Below are positions 22,953 through 35,250 of a stretch of 64,000 nucleotides of DNA, piece after piece. Numbering within the stretch: the stretch's first letter is position 1; every line of letters begins with the position of its first letter. Under the pieces are notes generated by a model, which was not told where the DNA came from, ran no database searches, and worked only from the letters and a program-made list of their open reading frames with translations. The DNA is from Isoetes taiwanensis (Eukaryota; Streptophyta; Lycopodiopsida; Isoetales; Isoetaceae), in assembly GCA_021234155.1 (NCBI GenBank), contig JAJEKV010000061.1, positions 3,743,950 to 3,807,949 of the forward strand, written 5' to 3'. The translations under genes were made by a program, and so were the position numbers.

Positions 22953-25900
22953 CTGGCCGACTACCAGAGAACTTCCTTACCTACAAACCCAGCCGACGGG
23001 AAACGTCTAAATGTCGAGCAACATCGCAAACGACATAGCGAGAGGGAGAGACTATGTGCACGAACATAATATAGCGTACATGCGAGGCAGAAGGGGAAGA
23101 GAGGTGCGGGGGCGTGGGCCTGACGAGAGGTAGAGTGACGAGCAAGGACGGTAGAGGTAAAACAGCGGAGGTTGAAAGGTTAAAAAATTTTTGACGAAAA
23201 AGGATATTGCTGCCGAGGCCGAAGTAATCGACAAGGAAGACATACCAGGACGATGAAGAGAGGCGAAAAAGGCCGCGACAACGAAGGGGGAAGCAAGGAG
23301 ATATGAAACAGAATGTAGACAGCACCAAGCAACAAAGCGGCGGAATATAGCTATAGAAGCCGTGAGGGTAGATGGGGCGCGGGAGGAAAACACCAAAGGG
23401 AAAATAGAGGAGGAACCAGGGGACCTTCTGGGGGGTAAATAAGCGAGAGGTAGCTGCCACAAGACAATATAAAACCATGTTAAAGTTAATTAAATTGACA
23501 ACAAAAATATCAAGAGCCACATGACGTCGTCAAACTATAAACCAAATAAAGGAAGAGGAATATCAAGAGTGTCAAGGTGAGAGTGGAATGCATGAGGGTA
23601 GGGATATGATCAAGGAGCTAACAAGAACAAAGGGTTAGCAAAAAGTGTGTAACTTGCCCAAGGTTGTAAAAACAATATTGAAAAGACCAAACTAAGAACA
23701 TGAAATGTCAACCACAGCCAAGAACATAAAAAGCAACTTCTCGAAGCTTACCAGATGCATGACAAACACCAATAGAATGATCCAGCTCAGAGCAATGTCA
23801 AGAAGAAACATGAGGTTGACATCAACAAGAAGTCTAAAGCAAAGAGGTTCATAAGGTTGTGAAATGGGTGGAACAAGATGAGGAGAGCGAAAGTGCTAAG
23901 GTCTGGTTCAGGGTAGCATAGGAGAAACGTGTGGTGATGTCAGAAGACAAATAATACCATATGCGTAAAGCCATGAATAAAGGCCCCAATAGGGAACATA
24001 CTTTGGCAAACGAGGGACGAGATTGAGGAAGAGGATGTAGACATGTTAGCACCAGTCAAAAGGAAGGTCAAGAAGGAAATTGAGACAAAAGTTAATTCGG
24101 ATCACAACGTAAAACGAAAAAATGAGGCTTAAGTAGTCAAAAGTGAGGTTATGGCCAATGAAAAGGAAGAGATGGAGGTCAAAGTGCCAAGGTGGGGGTG
24201 GAGGGCAAGGAGGTCAGCCATATGGTAAAAAAGGACAAATGAAAACATAATGGCTAGGTAAAATGACAAATTATTAATAAAGCGAGTGCCATACATATGG
24301 TCTGCTATGAGAAAGCAAAGGAAGTAATGATAAATGGACCAAAAAACACAATGACGACGTGAAGTAACATATTAGTAGTAAAGCTATCCATGTGAGCTAC
24401 GAAAAAAACTGAGGTGTTAGATGGAGTGGGCCCAGTCTGTCAATGGCACTGTGTCTCGTGAATGAGGTCGAATCAAGTGCATGGTTAAGAGGCCTAGGTG
24501 GAAATAAACAAGCGAACAAAACGATAGAAATCAAGGTTGAGGTTAGGGGCAACAGAACAGAAATCGAAGTCAAACTAACTGAGATTGAACTTTGGTAGAA
24601 GGATATGAATGGATATACATGAAAGCAAGCAAAGGGCCAAGTCAAAATCGAAAAGGGCAAGATCAAGATCATATCAAAAACACAGCTAATGTCAGGGCTA
24701 ATAGAGGACAACCCATATAGGAAAAACAATATCATGAATGACCCAGATGGCATACTATGCACAAAACCATATAAAACTGAAAAATACAGATAGAGGAACT
24801 AAGCCCCAAACACTATAAATTGAGGGCCTCAGAGAATTGTAAACATCCATAGAACATGAATGCAAGTCTTTAACCATATTCACCCCTTTATGTTTCAAAA
24901 TAAAATACACATGCAAAAAAGCATCTCATGAAAAACATGCCAATTATTAATCCGTAACCATACTCAAATGAATTAATGCCAGGAAATATGGATAGAAGGA
25001 AGGAAGGAAGGAAGGAAGTATATTTTAACGTCCAGAAAACAATCACCTAAAGCAAGTCGATATAATCGTGGAAAGAAGCAAACCTAGAACGGATACCGAG
25101 GGACGAGGTTGAGGTTGAGGTAGAAGTCGCAGACACGGGAGCACAAAGTCAAGAGGAAGGTTAATTGAACCCTGAACATAAGCCCGAAGACGAGGAGTAT
25201 GACGAAAACAATGGACAAGGTCGAGTCGAATTAGACTCATGTTATATGAAATATCTGCCCAGAGAATGATGAGATGACTATTGTCGCATGAAGAGTAAAA
25301 TGGAGGGTCTACGTCAAAGGCAAGGTGACAGACATAGAAGAGATGGAAGCCAAAGTGCAGGATGGGGGGAGGTAAGGAGGTTAGCCGTATGACACGTGAT
25401 GCAAATGACGACATGAAATCATAATGACGACAGAATGATATGAAAAAATTGGGACATTTATGTGCTTTAAATCCCATGAAGGATCAATAAGAGAGTGTCG
25501 AATCTGAAAAATAGAAAAAGATCCACTATAAGTGCAAAAAGCTCTCAATAGACAGCTAGAAATGGATTTCCCGAGATAACTAGAATCACGCAGAACTAGC
25601 ACAATGCACAAAATTAGAATGCACCCAATATAATACCTTGTGTACAATAACTTAATATACTCCACATCTAGATAAAGATAGGCATAAAAATGAAAAATGA
25701 TCCAATAGAAACCCATTCGCAAAATCTCAATGGTGTGCCAAACGCAATATGCATCATATCCAGATAAAGCCAAATAGCAAATATGCCAATGATGTATAAT
25801 GATAGCGCTGGAAAAACCTAGAAGGATAAAGAACTTTAAGAACACGATGCCAAACTAGAATTTGCCAAATATGACGTGCTTGCGACAAAAAATGCAATGC

Positions 25901-28671
25901 AATGCGTGGTTTAAACAATATGGGAATGTTGAATAAAGGAGAAATGATAGTGCTAAATGAGATGCCAGAAGGTAAACAATATGACATTGTGGAGCGAGGA
26001 ATAGATGCTACAATATGAATAGCACTGTTAATATGAAGAGGTTGAGGTAGAAGTGGCAGACATGTCAGTACAAATCAAGAGGAAGGTCAAGGGAGATGAG
26101 ATTGAAGTTAAATTTGGATCACATCGTGGATCAAGAAAAATGAGGCTTAAGTTTGAAGAAAAGTAGGATGGCTATGCATAAGCAGTTTATGTCAAATGTG
26201 AGGCCAAAGTCAAGGTGAGGTTATGGCCAAGAGAAAAGAGGAAACGAAAGTCAACAGTGGCGAGGTCCCAGTGGAGTGCTAGGAGGTTAGCCATATGGTA
26301 GAATGACTACGTAGAAGGACATATTGTTAGCAAAGCTAGTGCCCTACAGATGGTCTAATAAGAAAGGAAATGAGGGAATGTACATGTTAAAGGAAATAAA
26401 AACACAATGAGTATGTACCGTTACATATTGTGAGTAAAGCTATGCATGGAAAGAGAAGCCTACTGCGAATATGACAAAGTGGAGCTAACGTAAACAAAGG
26501 ATCACCCAAAGCTATAAAATTGGTACTATATAAGCAATAAAACATGTGCTGAGTCCGTAAAAAATGGAAAAACAACCTAACAATATAACATGTCACCCAT
26601 TTTCAAGAACAGAGAATGCAACTTTGCGAAGCTGCAATGTTACATGATAAATGACAATCACCAACATAATGACAATTTCAGAGCAACATGTAGGAAACCA
26701 ATATCTTGAATGACTAAGATGGCATACTATATGGACATGGATAAAACTGTATAAAAGATAAAGATAAAGGAGGACTATGCCCCAAACAACATAAATTGAG
26801 GTCCCCTAGATGGCTAGATGCAAAAACTCCCACCAAATAACAAGCTCAAAAAATCCCTCAAGAGCAATATGATAACGTAATAAGTTTGTTTCCTTCATTT
26901 CTATACCCCAATCATACATATGATAATAAGTGAAAGTATCCATATAAGATGAATGCAAGTCATTAACCATATTCACCCCTTATGTTTCAAAATAAAATAC
27001 ACGTTCAAATTGCCCTCATGGAAAAACACATCAATTTGGAATCATGCGAAGGCACACCATATGTTAGAAAATGTGTCCCTATCATCCGAAATAGATTCAA
27101 ATCCAACTTATCGAAAACACTCCAACCACGAATGTAGAACCATGCCCAGGCACCAGATAAACTCCAAGCTACACATATGACCATCATTCATCCCACAATG
27201 CACGTTGATCCAGATTGGTGTTAATCACCATAAAATTAAGTAATTTCAATAGATATTATGCAACTAACAAACTTATATCAACCTTGGACTTAAACATGAA
27301 TAATGGAGCCATGGTGCCAAGAAGGATGAAATGTAGAGGATGACTTAGCAACTTCATAATAGAGAAAGAAATTGAATGTCCTATGTGTGAAGATGACATA
27401 TGACCGCTAAGAATGAATGAATGGATGTATATAGTTCTACCGTTAAGAAAATGAGCATGTTATCAACCGGACACATATAATAGAATAGAACGGTTCGAAA
27501 TAAGGAAATTAATCTGAATCATGTGAAGTTGAGCATAAGCATGCAATCAAATGCAAAAAACAAATCCCAATTCCTGTGAACAAGGGTCGAAGTAATGTGA
27601 ATCATATAAAGCAAAGTCTGGAACCATGGAGTAAAAAACAAAGGAAAAAGGGCTTGTGACAAGCGCATGACCACAAAGCCTTAGCTCATTCGAAATCGAA
27701 TCCGGTCCATGTGTTAGAGGGGATGTGACAGCGATGGGTGTTAGAGCCAAATTAAAATATGCCTATGCAATGCGATGACAACGATGAACTGACAGAGCAT
27801 GCTGAGGGGAGTTTACAAAACGAAGGGATGAGGATGCATGTGGTTGTAGGAGGAAGTGTGAGGGGAGAATTGGGTGGTTCTGAATCATTAATTAAAACAG
27901 AACAGAAAATTCATCTGGGGCCATTCGAATTGGTAAAGGACTGACTAGAGGACTTTCGCTCCAACCGAGTGGAGGAGAGCTAATCCGGGAAATGCCTTCA
28001 CAGGGAATGGTAAATCGGCCTTCATGTGCAGGCTCATTGACCCAGTCTGAGAAAGTCCCCTGTGTTGACTTGCTACCGTAACCGAGGGTTCTTGCTATTC
28101 TGCTGACGGATCTACTACATTGCTTAGGCAAAATGGTACTCCTTTGTGTAATAATAGAAGATTCGCCAAAAGAAGATAGAGCAAGCTCAGTTGTTCTAAG
28201 CATGCATGTGATCGAAGCCAGGCAGAAAATTTTAACAACTCCAGGTCCTGCTAATGGAACAAAATAATCTGGAGGGTTCGATGGGGCACTAGATGCCCAC
28301 TCCTGCATTTGCAGAGATGGGGCGCTAGATTGCCAGAGCAGAGAGCCTGAAATCTGGGTAAAGGTTAAGCGCGTCCAGATCCAACCCATTGAGAAATTCG
28401 ATGAAGTAACAACGAATCACCCTGGGGAATTGTACAGAAAACTTGCAAAACAATATGAATACAATTTCTCAAATTTTAAAGAAGTCTCATGACATGCAAA
28501 GCAAGGGAATTCAAAGTTTGGATGAGAAGTATGATAAACGAGACAACCTGTCAAAGCAAACCAACACCAAAATCGAGCAACGTACCATATAGAAGATTTG
28601 ATGACGCGAATCTACAGATCAATATGGAGAAGATAGCAAATGAAAGAAATAGGATGGATAGATGCCAGAGA
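22953..28671. repeat. Non-coding, purine-rich degenerate tandem array
   Basis: The plus strand is purine-rich and free of recognisable genes. Large blocks recur in order. A block near 24030 (CAGTCAAAAGGAAGGTCAAG) recurs near 25130 and 26050. A block near 24862 (AACCATATTCACCCC) recurs near 26967. The implied period is about 1 kb with a ~2.05 kb super-unit, well diverged. With the 129-bp repeats on its left (22792) and right (28672), the whole may be a large non-coding retrotransposon derivative, but no primer site or LTR ends were identified. (GAAG)n lies at 24992-25017. Confidence 0.55.
27892..28389 (-). CDS. Open frame of 165 codons, unrecognised
   Basis: The longest frame in the 21.8-28.8 kb repeat block that is not an obvious hydrophobic shadow of purine-rich DNA. 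The translation is Ser/Pro/Ile rich with no motif I know. It starts at a methionine with no clear context. It may be chance. Confidence 0.15.
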   Translation of the reverse strand: MGWIWTRLTFTQISGSLLWQSSAPSLQMQEWASSAPSNPPDYFVPLAGPGVVKIFCLASITCMLRTTELALSSFGESSIITQRSTILPKQCSRSVSRIARTLGYGSKSTQGTFSDWVNEPAHEGRFTIPCEGISRISSPPLGWSESPLVSPLPIRMAPDEFSVLF

Positions 28672-28800
28672 GGGAAGCAATGGACAAGGAAAGAGATGCT
28701 GCTGTGAGAAGACACCGATAACGAGCCACAAGAAGGACGAGCACATATATAGCTGCTCGTCCCATCCCAGAATAACGATCCGAGGGCTCGGATCGATGCT
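28672..28800. repeat. 129-bp direct repeat, copy 2
   Basis: Second copy of 22792-22920, in the same orientation. The TATATA-loop hairpin is conserved without change. Confidence 0.85.
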
Positions 28801-29233
28801 ACTAGTGGTACCCAATGGAAAGCCAGTTACACAAATTCTATTAAACTATGATCTCATGATCATGTGAAAACAAGTATATAAGAAAAGTTGTTTAAAGACT
28901 GGTTTGAAAATAAACAATGACGTGAGGTAAAGGATTTAAGTAGGTAGTTAGATACTATGCTGGAAAAACTCAGTCCGGTAGTAGGGCGATAATACTACCA
29001 AAGGATTGACGGAGGTGGATGTTTGGTCTAGTGTATCTAGTTCAAACCGGCTTTTCTTTAGATATTTCATCACATTGGTACATCCAATGTTGTCTTCTAC
29101 CTACTTTCTATATGTTTGAGATATTAGATAAACCCTAAGCTCCCACTTAGGAAAATTGGAATCCCTTTACTTGATTACTTCATATGAGATATGAGATGTT
29201 TGATGACAAATGATACATGATTCATTCTAACTT

Positions 29234-30188
29234 ATGGTCTACCAAATATGTATGTCACAGGAAATTTATGACGAGGAAGAGGATTTTGAGATCATACCGC
29301 CTACCTGGGATGCTCAGCTTATAAACATTGGATATGACAAGAACAAGATCGATTGTCCTTATTCATCTGTCCAAACAATATTATGCTGCATCAAGAATAC
29401 GAAAGTTCATGAATTAATACTGGAAAGAGAAGCTATCAGATCCCCTGAACAGATCTCCGCTATTACACACTTGGATTTTAATGAATGGCTACTACACTTG
29501 CCAAAAATTAATAAGCTATCCGAAAGAGAGGAAAAACACAATTTCATTATATATGGACTTTTCTTGAGTCCATATGTCTAAAATGATGGCTAAAGTCCAG
29601 AATAATGGGTTTTTTTAATTAAAACTATGGAACATTTTGGGAGTTGTGCAGATAGGTGAGATGGCAGGCATTGCGTGAAAGAAAACATCAAAAGGAAGTC
29701 CACAGCGCCCTCAAACCGGAGGTTCTACCACTGAAGGCATAATTTTGCAAATCGGGCATTCCTTGATTCATCTTAGAACATTCAGAATGGTTGACACCCA
29801 TGGACTTACAATGTCCGAAATGCAGTCCAATATTTGTGAACCAATTCTAGCCCATGCTAATCAGTTGTAGCTGGAGGTGCAGAGCGAGATGAACCAGCAC
29901 GAAAAGAAAGAGATCGATGCTCAAATCACGAAGCTCCTCCACGGGCAAGGGTTGGCACGAGTGTACATTGAGGGAGATCATCTCAACAGGTCGGAGCTTG
30001 AGGACTGCCTCATATTACTTAAATGCCATATTTACAGGGCAAAGGCATTGAAGAGGCTGCTGAAAAAGGAGGAGATTTGGATGTACAACTCGTTCAGGTC
30101 ATTGTTCAAAAGAAGGAACCAACCTGAGAGACGTCAAATGGGTCCAAAGGATTGCAGTTTTGGGGCCACGTTCCATCGTTGTTATTAG
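29234..30188 (+). CDS. Unrecognised gene remnant, two open frames
   Basis: Frame 1 (29234-29581, 115 codons) is acidic at its N terminus (YDEEEDFEIIPPTWDAQLIN) and mixed polar after that. Frame 2 (29877-30188, 103 codons) is charged and helical (EKKEIDAQITKLLHGQGLAR, then KALKRLLKKEEIWMYNSF). Composition and charge patterning look protein-like, unlike the neighbouring repeats. The 295-bp gap could be an intron or a frameshifted stretch. I do not recognise the protein; a retrotransposon accessory or gag-like protein is possible. Confidence 0.3.
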
Positions 30189-31035
30189 GCCATAGCCCAT
30201 GAATAGCAGCAAACGCTCGTCCTGTCGCAGTAAGATCCCGCCCATTAACAAAACATTCTACTTAATCAGGAAATGGAAAAAATGAAAAAGATGGCAAGAA
30301 TAGGCACCTGAAGAACGAGGTAGTAGAAATCGAAGCCCTGAGATAGAGAAACGGCCTGGGAGAATAGATAGAGGAATAACCATCTCCAAGCTAGATAGAG
30401 GAATACCCATCTACCCATCTCCGGTAGATGGGTAGCAGCAAACGCTCGTCCTATCGCAGTAAGATCGCGCCCACTAACAAAACATTCTACTTAATCAGGA
30501 AATGGAAAGAATGAAAAAGACGGCAAGAATAGGCACCTGAAGAACGAGGTAGTAGAAATCGAAGCCCTGAGATAGGGAAATGGCCTGGGAGAATAGATAG
30601 AGGGATAACCATCTCCAAGCTATCTTCTTCTCCAGCACAAAGTTCTTCCCCATTTTTTGCGGTACAATGGAGCCAAATTTTCCATATAATAACTTTCAAA
30701 AAGGAATATACTCGTACTCTTTTGCATATGCTTTTAGCCGTGGCAACTTCACTACCAATTGTTGATTCTAGGGTAGAGATGAAGATATTGTATTGGGAGA
30801 ATATAAAAAAATGGAAGAGGCAGCATGGGAGCAAGGGGTTTCTCAAGGACACCTCCCCACCCCCCCTCCCCCTCTCCCCAACCAAAAAAAAAAAAAAAAA
30901 GGGAAAAGAAAACTAGTAAGGCATACTTGGGGCAGGGGTGAGGGATAGGGACGGATGTGGTGGAAAGCCATATGTTCATCAAAACATTCCAAGCCAACGG
31001 TGTAGATTAGGCAGAAGAACAAATGGAAGGGCTGA
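30185..31035. repeat. Duplicated ~0.85 kb block, copy 1
   Basis: Collinear with about 32665-33450. Copy 1 contains an internal tandem duplication with a 227-bp period (TAGCAGCAAACGCTCG at 30204 and again at 30431), also present in copy 2. Copy 2 has many short indels relative to copy 1. A poly-A run lies at 30883-30899. Confidence 0.8.
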
Positions 31036-31039
31036 GATG

Positions 31040-32660
31040 CAGAGATTTTTAAGGCATTACTTGAGCTTGAAAAACCGGGTTTTTTTTTTATTTTTATTTT
31101 AAAAGCATGCTTGGTAAGCCTTATTTTTTCATTGGTGGATAGCATATCAGGTCAGCTAGGAAGGACTATGCATTTGGTGCATGGGGTTATTTGCATGATG
31201 GTTATTGACTTATTAATGGCATATTGGCTCATTTATTTCCCCTAAGATTAGGTGGCATATGTAGATATTTACCATACGTGGGAGATCTAAGTTATTTTCC
31301 CTTGAATGGGTTCTACGTGATATATACCATTCCATATAAAGACATAGTTTTAATGAATTACCAATGGACTTACCATTAGGTGTATCTTTCTGGCCTTAGG
31401 TAAACACTTAGGCTTCTTTCAGGCTGTAGTTGTGTTTATTGAAGTAAATACTTTCCCAAATTGAGCTGTTCATAGCTATATCCCCGACCTTTAAAGACGG
31501 ACCTTAGCCGATTTGTGGCCTTGCCTCGAGTTAGGGTTTCGAGGCATTGTATCTGTGAGATGACGTAATTCATAGTTAAGATTGACGTTTCCTTTTTCTA
31601 GTTTTCCCGGCTTATGCTAATGGATGAATGGGACCCGATTATTGAAGATGACCTTCCCTTTTCCTCGGAATCGGATATCCAGCCTAAATGAGGAGGCCAG
31701 ACAAGGAAATCGATTTTGCATGCAAGGCACCGATCTAAAGGAGAAAAGATAGGCATGGATCGGATATAATAAGCTTTAGGCAAGCATAGCTATGGTGTCC
31801 AAAGAACGTAATAGACGTTTCCAGAGCACAAACAGACAAAGCTTTGAGATACATCTTACTTTGTCCCCAAACACAAGACATGGACGATCAAGAATCTGAC
31901 TTGGATGATAATCAGTGTATGAAATATTTAGTTCCCCGGTGTTTGTACACCGGTAAATTATTTGAGCTTGGCCAGCAAACAATTTGTTACTTGTTGGCTT
32001 AGTGATGCAACCGGACCGCGGACATAAGGTATTTGTTAGCTTCGATTAAAATGATAGACCATGGACACTTCTTGTGGTCCGTATCTATAAATAAATCCCC
32101 CTGCTTCTTGATCAAGAACTTAAGGAAATGGACGTTGTATCATGCCAAGATGCCATTGTATTGATCTCGTGGATCATTTTATTTCTAAGCATATTATTTG
32201 GTCCGCTTCTCTTTATGATTTTGTTTGAAAGTCATCATCTTCCAAGTTATTTTCTTTTGATCTTGTGGCAAAAGGATTACATTAGGTAATCGTGAATAAC
32301 CGGAGAAGCCTAAGGTATCTTTGGCCCTTGCAATTTTACCCAGTCTATGGCTAACTTTGTATTGATTGGTCGTAGTGTACGGGCTTCTCTTCTTTAATGT
32401 TTTCCTTTTGTCCAAGGTTTTAGGAGTTCTTGGGAGATGGCTTTGCTCATGAAGACAAGGGTCGGGGACACATGAAGTTTGTTTAAAAGTTTCAAACCGC
32501 TTTGGGTAGACAATGATCATTTGAAAAGGCTGTTGACAACTCAAGAAAGTATTGAGAGGATATTTTTTTCTCAAAATGAAGGTACTCGTGTGATATTTAG
32601 ATGCATTTTATGAAACATAGTAGGTCTCCTCAACAACATGGATTCCTCGCGAATGTTAAA
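31040..32660. other. Spacer between duplicated blocks, no gene seen
   Basis: AT-rich, with only short frames without recognisable motifs. A T-run at 31081-31090 marks the end of copy-1 homology. Confidence 0.5.
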
Positions 32661-32664
32661 CACG

Positions 32665-33455
32665 ACGTGGTGGTATTGGCCGGACCCATGAATAAAGAAA
32701 CGGCCCCGTCACAGCCATGGCAAGATCCAGCCCATTAACAAAACATTCTACTTTAATCGAAATGGAAAGAATGAAAAAGATGGCAAGAATAGGCACCTAA
32801 GAACCAGGTAGTAGAAATCAAGCCCCAGGATAGAGAAACGGTCCAGGAGAATAGCTAGAGGAATAACCATCTCCAAGCTAGATAGAGGAATACCCATCTA
32901 CCCATCTCCCGTAGATGGGTAGCAGCAAACGCCATTCCTATCGCAGCAAAGATCGCTACCACTAACAAAAACATTCTACTTAATCGAGAAATGGAAAGAA
33001 TGAAAAGACGCAAGAATAGGCAATCAAGAACGAGGTAGTAGAAATCAAGCCCCGAGATAGGGAAATGGCCTCGAGAATAGATAGAGGGTATCTTCTTCTC
33101 CAAAGACAAAAGTTCTTCCCATTTTTGCGGGTACAATGGAGCCAAATTTTCCATATAATAACCTCTTCAAAAGGAATATAATTGCACTCTTTGCATATGC
33201 TTTTAGCCGTGGCAACCTTCACTACCAATTGTTGATTCTAGGGTAGACATGAAGATATTGCATTGGGAGAATATAAAAAAATGGAAGAGGTAGCATGGGG
33301 AGCAAGGTTTCTCAGGATCCCCCCTCCCCACCAAAAAAAGGGGAGAAACCAGGTAAGGCATACTTGGGGCGGGGTGAGGATAAATGGAAGGAAAGCCATA
33401 TGTTCATCAAAACATTTCAAATAGCAATTTGAGGAAAGAACAAATGGAAGGCTGA
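32665..33455. repeat. Duplicated ~0.8 kb block, copy 2
   Basis: Second copy of 30185-31035 with scattered small insertions and deletions. It ends at the poly-T run that is the tail of the LINE at 33458. Confidence 0.8.
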
Positions 33456-33457
33456 GA

Positions 33458-35250
33458 TTTTTTTTTTTTTTTTTTTTTTTTTTTGAAGAACCGTGTCATC
33501 AATATATTAAAGAATAAGAATAAGTAATAGTTTTATCGCCCACCGAGACCAATCGGGCCTATGGGATCCTGTGAGCAGGGCAAACTTATTCTTGTCAGGG
33601 TTAAAAAACCTCGCCTGGAAGGTTTTCGAGGGAAAACCGTGGCGAGAATAAGAACTCTTTATCAACCGCATAAGTATACATCATTAGGAAATAAATGTGT
33701 ATGTACATGTCTGCGTTCGGCGGACATAGCTGATCTCGCATGTCCATGACCTCCTGAAGGTATGATCCCAGCACCCGTGATGGATGCCGTGGTTCAATGT
33801 CACGAAGCGGCTGGCCGGGCTGACCAACTCAAGCATAAGCGTGTCCGATTTGAGCATATCGTCGGGCAACTTTGAAGGGTATGAGATTCATCCTCAATGA
33901 CTCCCATTTGACAAAGATTGACATAGCCTGTTCCACATCGGCTCACCAATCCATCCGTTTGTCTCAATTAAGATGATGTGCCCCGCATGCGAATCGGAGG
34001 CAATGAGTCCCAAGGCTTTCATGGGCAAGTGGGCGCGCAGTAAAGATTATGGCCTCGCTCCAATGTGGGATTTATGTGGCGCCGTAGTGTCACGGCCTTT
34101 GACCTGTTTGCTGGCAACCGGCATCCCAAAGCTTACCGATGAATGAAGCGTCAAGATATTGCCGCCTGCTATGGCGATCTACCTATGTTTGCACATGTAT
34201 GTAACCTGTGGTTCTCGCGACATTCCATCTAGCCATCCATTGAGCTCTCTTTTCCCTCCAGAAGCCTTTGGTGCCGCGGGTCCCATGCCATGATATAAGC
34301 TAGTTTAGGGAGACGAGCATCGTCCATATTGACCACCTTCTTCAAAAATAGATAATGTGGCGATCAAGGCTGCCCTTCAAGAGGCAAGAATCATGTTTCG
34401 CAAGAGAATTTGATATGGATGTGGACTTCACTAGTGCTCGTACCAATAAGGCTTTCCTTTTTGCTCCAAGTCATTCCAAGTATTTAGGATACTCGCCCCA
34501 TACTTCAACCGGGTATAAAGGACAATGCTCCACTAAGACCTTGAACATGTGTGGACCGATGTGTCCAATCATACAATTCCGCTCTATGACTATTGTTTTG
34601 GCATTGAATATAGTGCCTTCCAGCCCGTGAATCCTCGTGAGCCATATGGATGTGTCTCGCATAGTAGAAGGAAATTCCAACCCCAAATATTTGTATGTGG
34701 ATGCTACTTCCACATTCCCCGCTTCTAGAATCATGAGGGGATCCCTTACCGTCGAAGATGATATAAAACCATTTTAGTCTTGGCTAAGTTGATTTCATAC
34801 GCCAGTTTGACAAAATGTGTCCGTGGCATCGAGATGTCGCTGTACGTCCGCCGGTGTAAGTTTAGAGGTCTACATCATCATCATATATTAACCGCTTGAT
34901 GATCCGGGTAGAGAAGGGTGAGCCCGCCGCCTCATTATCAGCGCTTCAGCTCCAATTGATCAATGTAAAGCCCAAAACAATGTTGGGGAGAGAGGGCATC
35001 CCCGACGAACCCTAATACTACTATCAAATGGTTGGTTTATTTTACCGAACCGACCCGAAAGTATCTTTCTATATAGCTCAGAAAGAATCGATTCTCGCAA
35101 ATCTATTGTGAACTCCAAATTAAGCCGCAGAATCTTGCCCATAGTTTTTCCCGGCACAAGCAGTCAAATGCTCGAAATCCACCTAAGCAAATAAAGGAGG
35201 ACCGATGGCGGTTCCTGGCGAGTTCAAACTGTGCCCGACATGTGGAATAA
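33458..35250 (-). mobile_element. LINE, second copy, longer and degraded
   Basis: On the minus strand, recognisable RT pieces lie 5' to 3' in different frames. They are FDCLCREKLWARF (35103-35309, block around the first catalytic Asp), SSIRVRRGCPLSPTLF (34960-35157, the GxxQGxPLSP block) and VASTYKYLGLEF (34471-34734, RT thumb). The C-terminal zinc-domain and 3' UTR homologous to 14014-14665 follow at 33515-34100. A run of about 27 T at 33459-33485 is the poly-A tail on the minus strand. No endonuclease domain is visible and the 5' side merges into unidentified GC-rich DNA near 35250. The element is dead. Confidence 0.8.
33585..33652. other. Two-hairpin motif in LINE 3' UTR, copy b
   Basis: Outer stem TTATTCTTGTC (33586-33596) pairs with GGCGAGAATAA (33641-33651), including two G-U pairs. 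The inner hairpins are GGGTT/AACC and GGTTTTC-GAGG-GAAAACC. Compared with copy a, two stem positions change on both sides to keep pairing. Confidence 0.75.

Noticed and set aside
21730-27750. Many minus-strand open frames rich in Leu, Phe, Ser and Pro (up to 179 codons)
   Set aside because: The plus strand here is purine-rich, so its complement is pyrimidine-rich and automatically yields long hydrophobic frames. No conserved motif, start context or splice pattern was seen.
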